Source: Puccinia triticina
Lineage: Eukaryota; Basidiomycota; Pucciniomycetes; Pucciniales; Pucciniaceae
Direction of reading: 5' to 3'
DNA: 64,000 nt
Assembly (NCBI RefSeq): GCF_026914185.1
Contig: NC_070559.1
Location: 5,811,501-5,875,500 of the forward strand
Shown one piece after another: positions 56,481 through 64,000 of the stretch. Within the stretch, counting starts at the first letter, position 1, and every line of letters begins with the position of its first letter. The translations under genes were made by a program, and so were the position numbers. Under the pieces are notes generated by a model. The model was not told the origin of the DNA. It ran no database searches and was given only the letters and a program-made list of their open reading frames with translations.

Positions 56481-57804
56481 TCTTTTTGATTCCCCCATCC
56501 ACAATCTTGTTATTTGACTCTCATTCCCCTTTGGCAGCCATTCAATTATGGGAGCCCCTCTGAGCGGACCGGGTCTTGGTCATGCCGGAGGGCTCGTTGG
56601 AGAGTTTGCTGGAATACATAGCGCAGTTTGGTACTGGGCATCTAGTTGACATGGAGCACTTCATCAAGGAAGTACTTGTGAGGTTGCATGCACAAATTTA
56701 TTTGGTTTCCTTTTTTATTAAGATTATTTATCACTTGTTCCCCCTCAGGGGCGTCCCAGATGTGTTCTCTCCAATAAACCCAAGAATTTTATCTCCTTGT
56801 TGTTCACTCCAAGTATCTGATCTCCTTCATGTTCACTTCTCGCCCCTCAGGGGCGCCCTAGATGTTTCCACCAAAACAGATGCATAAGTAATTTATCCCC
56901 TTTTTGATCACTTGTGGCTCGTCATTCTCCAACTAGGTGCCGCGCGCTCTTGTGCTCAAAGTGAGTGAGTTGCGCCACTGGTTAGGAAACAATGGTCCCT
57001 TTTCCCTTCAGCACCAAGTGAGAGTTGTTTTACATACTTACTGTCACCGGGGCCAAATGGCCAAGCACCAAGTCCAAGGTTGGAACTTGGTACCCAGAGC
57101 CTCGAGGCAAGTCGGACCCAGCCGAACCGGCCAAGTGCTGAGTTGTTCCTCAGGGGCTCTTCACGACTCACAAAATCCTGGGTAGGTCTCCAGGGCTGAG
57201 GAGAGCCGGGCTGTCTACCCAAGTCCTGGGTTGCTTCCCAGGTAAACCAAGGCGCTGGGTCAACTTGCAGTCACTGTCTCTGAAAAATTATTCTGCATTT
57301 GGTATTGCCGAGCTCATTAACTGTGTGAAATATGTTTGGATCACACAGATATCTATTCCTCATTGAATTGATGTATTTGGATTTTCATGTTTTGTTGGGG
57401 GGGCAAGCGACTTGAAAATGTGTATACATGGTGGTATGTAGATGGGGTTTGGCTAATTTTTGGGGACAGGACACTTAGAGATACACACACGACTAGATCT
57501 GTTATCGCCGACGAGTCCGCGGAACCTGCATCATGAAGGTGGGAGCGCTGCCCTGGTAAGAAGCAAGGAAGGCAGAAAGTGATGCGCTGTCAAACGGCAA
57601 ACAAATATCAGTTTGACCCAAAAAAAAGATGAGGGGGCCGACTGACCAGAATAAAAATTATAGGCTGGGTGCTTTTTGGCGGCGCAAGCGGTCGGTCGAA
57701 GGGCGACTGGATGGTGTCCGAGGGGGATTGGGAATGAGAAAGAATGTTAAGCAGGTTTAGCAAAAAAGAAATGGTGGACGGGGGAAATCAAAAAGACGAG
57801 AGGG
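56481..57804. other. Spacer between inverted-repeat arms, no gene recognised
   Basis: Contains CCCCTCAGGGGCG twice (about 56743 and 56842) and unremarkable short frames. Confidence 0.4.
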
Positions 57805-58054
57805 ACGACTGACCAGAATCTTTTTTATAGGCTGTGCGCTTTTTGGCAGCGCAAACGGTTGGTCGAATGGGCAGGCAGTTGGATGGCGGCTGAGGGGGAA
57901 TGGGAATCAAATAAAGAATGGTCAGCAGGTTTGGCAAAAACAAAATGGTGGACGGGGGTAATCTCACCGGTAGCGGTTGCGGAAGAAAAATGTGGCGGGT
58001 GGCTGCTGGGTTACTGGCTGGGGGGCTGGATTGTGGGTGCGACCGGTCGGGCGG
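57805..58054 (-). repeat. Right arm of the inverted repeat, first piece
   Basis: Reverse complement of about 56080-56330. It ends at GCGG, the left target duplication of the solo-LTR candidate. Confidence 0.75.
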
Positions 58055-59301
58055 TGTGAGAACTCCTTTGGGACGGGTGGCAGTTCTGCGAGGGGGAAAT
58101 ACCAGTTATAATATTTCAAAGATGTAAGAAGCTATTACAACTGTTACGGGTGTTTTGAAAGACCTGCCCCTCTATGATACTACACAAGAGTTTTCACAAC
58201 AAATTTATTTATTGTTGTGGCAAACTAATGATAGAGAAAACTATGTGCAGCAGTCTCTTATCAGACCTAGATCAAACTTGAATTCAGCAGAAAGTGGATT
58301 TTGTATGGGAAATGGAGTTAGAGTGGTTTACAGCAGCCTTGAGTCAGATAATGGAAATGAGCCTAAATGTAAGATATGTTTTATATGGTTTTATATGTTT
58401 GTGATATGAAAGTGGAGATAAACTGATACAAGACTTCTGAGAGAACTGATGTTATGTGTGAACTATTCAAAGTGTCTTTGCCCTCTTCCTTAACCTTCAG
58501 TTAAGAGCACAATGGGTTAAGATCACTCTGACTTGTTAAGAGCACAAGTGGTGATACTAGCTACCTGACTACTTAGAACTACTCTGAGGCATGAAAGATG
58601 TTGATGGGCAACTTGATTGAGATCACACTGCTGGATTTATGTGGATGAGGCTTGTAACTCTGAGTGAGATGTGTGTTCTGGTTAGGATTGCCTGAGTGGC
58701 ATGCTGGAACTGAGGAGGGGAAACATCCTCCTTTTATAGTAAAATGTGAGGGATTTTTGCTGGTGGGGATCCTTGTGAGGGATTTTTGCTGGTGTGACCA
58801 CCATACAGGTGTCCATGTGGTGATGTTATCCACGTGGTTGTGGTGGTGGTGTCCATATGGTATCCACGGAGTTGTGGTGGTGGTGTCCACGTGGTGGTGT
58901 CCATGGCGCCTACACAATTATGGAGGTGTCCACAGGTGGAGCCATGCTGTGGTACGTGGGTGGAGCCAAACAACAATCATGGAGTTGTCCACAGGTGGAA
59001 CCATGCCATGGGCAGAGCCAAACCATGCCACTACATACACTATAAATATTTACTTGAGTCTAATTCTATACTATGTACTATCAAAATATCTCTACAGTAT
59101 GTAATTATGCTTATGAACACAGTATAATACTAGTAACTCTTGACTGAGTGCAGCTAGCCTAGTGGTTCCAGTGAGTGACTAGGGGTTAAATGACCTGTAG
59201 AATCCAATTATGCAATAATACATCTAGAAATATGTCTCCTTCTCAATAGTAAACTGTGACTTTATGTGATTTGATACTTGAAACACATTTGGCACACCAC
59301 A
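58055..59301 (-). mobile_element. Solo LTR candidate, 1247 bp, gypsy-related
   Basis: Starts TGTGAGAAC and ends CACACCACA (TG..CA). GCGG is repeated on both sides (58051-58054 and 59302-59305), and removing the element rejoins the inverted-repeat arm. A segment at about 59170-59205 (GTGACTAGGGGTTAAAT, then GTAGAATCCA) resembles the LTR of the gypsy element (GTGACTAGGGGTAAAAT, GTAGAATCCA). A TATA-like ACTATAAATATT is at about 59038. An internal GTGGTGTCCA-type minisatellite spans about 58790-58960. Orientation is inferred from the gypsy similarity. Confidence 0.7.
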
Positions 59302-59465
59302 GCGGGGAGGGGGGGGGCTGGGTTGGGGGTGAGTGGGAGGGAGGAAGGAGGAAGAAGGGGGAAGGAGGGGGAAGGTTAGGTGCATTGGAGGTCCGGTTGG
59401 CGAGAGTTTTTGGTTGGTGTTTGGTGGAATATCAGGGAAGCGAACCACAAGCTTTCCTGGCCTTG
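59302..59465 (-). repeat. Right arm of the inverted repeat, second piece
   Basis: Reverse complement of about 55915-56070, containing GGTTAGGTGCATTGGAGGTC. Directly follows the solo-LTR candidate. Confidence 0.75.
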
Positions 59466-59514
59466 CTGTAACACTCACCACCACCCTCTTTTTATAGCCA
59501 ATCCCGCCCCAAAC

Positions 59515-60005
59515 ATTGCCTTTCTCTTGCAGGGTTGACCACATTGAAACCCAAGATGAACCGGGTATGTGAATATTTGATCTGGGTAAAAATCATGCAG
59601 CTCGCTCAAATTTCAATAACTGATGGTCAGGGAGGGGCTTAGCATGATCTGCCCCAGACCAAACAGTGTAATGAATTCAATCTCTTGAGCTTGCTCAAAT
59701 TTCAAGACCTGATGGTCATGGAGGGGCTTAGCATGATATGCCCCAAACCAAACATTGCCTTTCTCTTGCAGGGTTGACCACATTGAAAACCAAGATGAAC
59801 CAAGTATGTGAATATTTGATCTGGGTAAAAATCATGCAGCTCACTCAAATTTCAAGAACTGATGGTCAGGGAGGGGCTTAGCATGATCTGCCCCAGACCA
59901 AACAGTGTCCAGATCTGTTTCAGATTGCCTTTATCTTGCAGGGTTGACCACATTGAAAGCCAAGATAAACAGAGTATGTGAATATTTGATCAAGGAAAAA
60001 ATCAT
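59515..60005. repeat. Three tandem units with exon-like 32-bp cores
   Basis: Unit starts near 59515, 59755 and 59928. Each has a pyrimidine tract and CTTGCAG (an acceptor), 32 bases starting GGTTGACCACATTGAAA, and GTATGTGAATATT (a donor). The sequences between also repeat (GATGGTCAGGGAGGGGCTTA). The third unit is broken by the MITE at 60008. Confidence 0.75.
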
Positions 60006-60007
60006 GC

Positions 60008-60223
60008 CACTGCCAGCATATTTGGCTGGGATGATGTCATCCCAGTTTATCCGGGATGCACTAAACCAATTTAAAATGGGTTGATCTCATCCAATGAAAT
60101 ATAAACCCAAGGGGGGTACCTTGGATTTATATTTCATCAGTTGAGATCAAACAAGTTTAAATTGGTTGAGTTCATCCCAGTTTAACTGGGATAACCTCAA
60201 CCCAGCCAATTATGCTGGCAGTG
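60008..60223. mobile_element. CACTA-type MITE, copy 3
   Basis: Starts CACTGCCAGCATATTTGGCT and ends TTATGCTGGCAGTG; 3-bp duplication TGC (60005-60007 and 60224-60226). Same family as 22693-22906 and 26425-26640. Confidence 0.88.
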
Positions 60224-60714
60224 TGCTGGTTGGGTCCAATCCCAACATATTCTTCACAAAATTTTTAATGGCCAGTCTGTCACTGGGGTAGCACCTGGGT
60301 TACCAATGACAAATCAGGAGAAAGGAGAGAAATGTAATATCCAACATGTCCCCTGATTGAGGGGGATGTTATTGTAGGTGATATTAGCTAGCAGGTGGTC
60401 TGTTGGTGAGCTGCAAAAGTTTCCTTGAAATCTGCAGCGGCGGAGCCGCCTTGTCCTTTAGTATTACAATAAAATTTCAATAATCGTTTATAATTGGTCC
60501 CTTAGCTTATGTACATACAATGTGTCAGTTTACATACAACCTAGAAAGGATGCAGATTTTTTGGTCCACAGGATCTACAAGGAATACAGCCTTGTGAATC
60601 CTTGTGCAGATCCATTTCTTGAGAAGTCACTTTTCAAAAATTTATTAAAAATACATTGATGGTGATACAAAAATTCTGAGGAGACAGAATTGTAGAGGAG
60701 ATGTCAAAGGGTCA
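60224..60714. other. No gene recognised
   Basis: Short unsupported frames only. Confidence 0.4.
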
Positions 60715-61037
60715 GAGCATTTGCATTCGTTGGGTTAAGTTGACGATTTTGGGCAACTTAACCCAAGCGGCAATCGCATTGGTCCAGGCTAACCCCGGGT
60801 CAACAAGCCTCAGGTTTGATTTCAGGCTAAGGTCAGCTAAATTTAGCAAGCCTTAACCTGAAATCTAGCCTCAGGCTAGGGTGGTCTGCGACTCATTTCA
60901 GCTCACTTTAGCCTGAAACTGACCTGAAACTGACCGAACAAATGCGTTTGCCCACTTGAAGGCAACCTCGTCAGCTAACCTGCCTACAAACCCGGGCTTA
61001 TTTAACCCAAAAACTTAGCGAACAAATGTGAATGCTC
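60715..61037. mobile_element. MITE with GAGCATT termini, 323 bp
   Basis: Starts GAGCATTTGCATTCGTT and ends AACAAATGTGAATGCTC. 3-bp duplication TCA (60712-60714 and 61038-61040). Internal repeats of AGCCTGA/TCAGGCT words. Non-coding; Harbinger-like by the termini, but the superfamily is uncertain. Confidence 0.75.
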
Positions 61038-61150
61038 TCAGAAAGCTGTGGCTCAGACCTTTGGAGGTGCTGGGGGCGGAGCAATTAAAAAGTTAAAAAA
61101 CCTTACAGCCATTTGGTACTTTCTGCTGCCCTATGTGGGGATAATATGTC

Positions 61151-62050
61151 ATCAAACTGGCCAAGCAGTTGTCTGAGGAGGTTCCCTCCTCATAAAACTG
61201 GCCAAGCAGTTGTCTGAGGAGGTTCCCTCCTCATCAAACTGGTCAAGCAGCTGTCTGAGGAGGTTCCCTCCTCATCAAACTGGTCAAGCAGTTGTCTGAG
61301 GAGGTTCCCTCCTCATCAAACTGGTCAAGCAGTTGTCTGAGGAGGTTCCCTCCTCATCAAACTGGTCAAGCAGTTGTCTGAGGAGGTTCCCTCCTCATCA
61401 AACTGGTCAAGCAGTTGTCTGAGGAGGTTCCCTCCTCATCAAACTGGTCAAGCAGTTGTCTGAGGAGGTTCCCTCCTCATCAAACTGGTCAAGCAGTTGT
61501 CTGAGGAGGTTCCCTCCTCATCAAACTGGTCAAGCAGTTGTCTGAGGAGGTTCCCTCCTCATCAAACTGGTCAAGCAGTTGTCTGAGGAGGTTCCCTCCT
61601 CATCAAACTGGTCAAGCAGTTGTCTGAGGAGGTTCCCTCCTCATCAAACTGGTCAAGCAGTTGTCTGAGGAGGTTCCCTCCTCATCAAACTGGTCAAGCA
61701 GTTGTCTGAGGAGGTTCCCTCCTCATCAAACTGGTCAAGCAGTTGTCTGAGGAGGTTCCCTCCTCATCAAACTGGTCAAGCAGTTGTCTGAGGAGGTTCC
61801 CTCCTCATCAAACTGGTCAAGCAGTTGTCTGAGGAGGTTCCCTCCTCATCAAACTGGTCAAGCAGTTGTCTGAGGAGGTTCCCTCCTCATCAAACTGGTC
61901 AAGCAGTTGTCTGAGGAGGTTCCCTCCTCATCAAACTGGTCAAGCAGTTGTCTGAGGAGGTTCCCTCCTCATCAAACTGGTCAAGCAGTTGTCTGAGGAG
62001 GTTCCCTCCTCATCAAACTGGTCAAGCAGTTGTCTGAGGAGGTTACCTCC
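61151..62050. repeat. 41-bp minisatellite, about 22 copies
   Basis: The unit contains CAAACTGGTCAAGCAGTTGT and then TGAGGAGGTTCCCTCCTCA, which is an 8-bp stem with a TTC loop. The first two or three units differ slightly (GGCCAAG, CAGCTG, one unit 40 bp); the rest are virtually identical, and the last differs at GTTACC. 41 is not a multiple of three and no long frame crosses the array. Confidence 0.97.
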
Positions 62051-64000
62051 TGTTACGAGTAAATATCACAGCTCTCCACCATAAGGATGAGCTGAGGAGA
62101 GATCCTCACCTCTCCCCATCTAGAAATCTATCAACTGTCTAGCAAACCCGCGCGGAAGAACACGGAGACGTTCCTTCCTTCCCCTTGAACAATTCCTAAC
62201 ATATTGCTAGATCTACCTACCAGGGGCGAGGACCAAGGACCAAAACACGAAATCAGAAAACTGAACAGACTGAACCACCAAAACCCAGAACCCCAAACGT
62301 GATCATCCAGAACCAGAACCAAGACAAGGACAAACAAAACCCTCACCTGAACCAAGCGGGAGATCAAGACCGCCGAACGAAATGGCTGCACTCCAACAAT
62401 GAGTGGTGTTAATCAACAAACTAAATATGTATTTCTGATAAGCAATCTGAATAAATACATGTGATAGAATAAAATAAGAGAAGATAAAATACCTCAAGGC
62501 AAGGAGAACAAAGATAGCAAGCATGCGGAGAACGCAGATAGCAAGCATGCGGAGAACAAGAGACACAGGACACCAGACAACTAGCTCAAAAGGAAAATAA
62601 TGTCAATGTTGATGTTTGATGAGAAGGTTGCAGTTTGAGAATGATCAGCCAGAACCTACAAATTGATTTGAATGGAGTTGCCAAAATAGGAAAGGGTCAG
62701 CGGTTTGTTGGAAGGGAGGGAGAAAATGGAGACAACACAACAAAGGCAAAGACAGAAGAAAAGATGATGATGATGATATTCACAATAAAATATAATGTGA
62801 AAAAGATCAACCAGTGATGATGTCAAGGTGGAGGAACAACAAGATTAGTTTAAGCTATGAGGCAGTGAGATGATGAATACTGCAGGTTCCCTGAGAGAAG
62901 AAGAATTGGTTGATGAAGAAGGGAACTTCATATATTGAGGAATCAAAGATAGGAGGAACCGAGCGGAGTTCTTGCAGGGGAACGTTGAGAGGACCAAGAG
63001 CCAAATGATGTCAGTTGAGACTGGGGCCACTAGAGATCTAGAGGGATTTCACATGAATGGAGGACTTCCCGTTGAGATCTACAGGCCCTGCAGCCCCTGG
63101 GACGGCATTTCCCCGCAAAAATTAAGGTTTTCTGGCTGCAGATCTGGTTCTGCAGGGGGCTGTAGGTTGACGGGAGGTCCTCCAATATCAACATTGCTTT
63201 CTTTGCAACCATGGTACTTTCCTCTATTAAAGATGCTCTTGATGTACCAACCTGTTTCTTAGTTTTTCTTTTCCCTCAAGAAATCCAAAAGTTGAAATCA
63301 AGTTTGTTTCTTCATTATGCAGTTCTCAGCATCTACCCATGCTTTGGCCCTAAAAAGGAGATCATGTATACCAGTGATTGCTTTGTTTGAGTGTAAGAAG
63401 CATGGCGGACTCTGCCCATCAATATACAATTTATGGCCAGATATTTTCTGAAACACTCAAAATGAAGGACCTCACAGCCTCACATGGAAGGCATATTTTC
63501 ATGGCAAGTTTTTGACTGAGAGTTTTCTGGCTTCCCTCCCTTGGAATAATTGGCTTGTAATACATATCAGTATCTTTCTAGCTCACTTCATGAGGACTGC
63601 AGTGAAGAAAAAAAAAATGATCATAAAGAAGCAGAATTTATACTTTGAATTGAGCTCGACAACACATGTCATATTGAGGGGTTCAAACCTGAGTACAATG
63701 CACCAACAAGAGTTGGGGAGCATGTCGTTTGTTCGGTGTGTCTTGGTATGAAGCTAAATATGTAGTTTTTTTGAGGCTTACTGCGTGCCCATTCATTGCA
63801 TGTTTCGACGAAGAACTGCCGAACTGGTGTAGCCTAAACAGCTGCTTAGAGCGCTTCTGCGGAGGTTCATGACCTAAACATGCATATTATCAAGTGAGTT
63901 ATCCTGAGCTCATTCCATTCATTATACACTTTCCTTCTGTTCTTATTCTATCCCACAGATCTCTGTGCATTTATACCATTATCGGCTTGACTAACAGATC
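62051..64000. other. Right end of window: no gene recognised, small repeats
   Basis: Contains a 23-bp direct duplication (AGATAGCAAGCATGCGGAGA at about 62512 and 62535) and the MITE at 63059-63183. Frames are short and unsupported. A gene may begin beyond the edge. Confidence 0.4.
63059..63183. mobile_element. Very short MITE, 125 bp
   Basis: Termini GGAGGACTTCCCGT and ACGGGAGGTCCTCC, arms continuing imperfectly over about 38 bp (CTACAGGCCCTGCAG / CTGCAGGGGGCTGTAG). Flanked by AAT on both sides (63056-63058 and 63184-63186). Confidence 0.7.

Noticed and set aside
57500..57545. Possible hammerhead ribozyme around CGACGAGTCCGCGG
   Set aside because: The CUGAUGA and GAAA core elements are missing.
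61151..62050. Regular array resembling a CRISPR
   Set aside because: There are no variable spacers; the whole 41-bp unit repeats, and the surrounding genes are eukaryotic.

Overview
The window looks like a transposon-rich stretch of a basidiomycete genome, most likely a rust fungus (Pucciniales). The reasons are small GT-AG introns, a TET/JBP-type 2OG-Fe(II) oxygenase gene of the kind expanded in basidiomycetes, and dense nested Ty1/copia, Ty3/gypsy, DIRS, hAT and CACTA/Harbinger-type elements. The species is an inference. No rRNA, tRNA or CRISPR locus was seen.

Layout. 1-198 is the C-terminal end of a gene that runs off the left edge. 1321-2560 (minus) is a spliced gene or pseudogene of unknown function. 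3790-6664 (minus) is the best host gene: six exons with matching phases give 726 codons ending in a TET/JBP-like domain (HxD, H, R all present). 9986-26640 is a transposon mosaic: a truncated gypsy copy with one LTR, a DIRS RT/RNase H remnant split by a MITE, a plasma-membrane H+-ATPase pseudogene, a 3.15-kb hAT element with exact 8-bp target duplications, MITEs, and a tyrosine-recombinase remnant. 27094-33495 (minus) is a PD-(D/E)XK (Rpn-like) nuclease gene split in frame by a young 5.29-kb copia element. 36772-38911 (plus) is a spliced coiled-coil, Lys/Glu-rich, probably nuclear protein gene. 40169-53218 is a 13-kb Ty3/gypsy element. From 53219 to the right edge there are host-gene fragments (glutamate synthase, glycolipid transfer protein), inverted repeats, a solo-LTR candidate, MITEs and a 22-copy 41-bp tandem repeat.

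The most unusual unit is inside the gypsy element. Between integrase and the 3' LTR it carries a separate six-exon gene on the opposite strand (42488-44083), with its own TATA box and only phase-0 introns. A second, diverged copy of part of this gene, with the same intron position and an unbroken frame, sits in the truncated gypsy copy at 10717-11140. The LTRs of the two copies are almost identical while the antisense genes differ in about a quarter of residues, so the antisense gene behaves like an exchangeable cargo module.

Many coding remnants are closed by a single in-frame TGA, mostly in contexts that fit CGA to TGA. This is what deamination of methylated CpG would give, in a window that also encodes a probable 5-methylcytosine oxidase relative.
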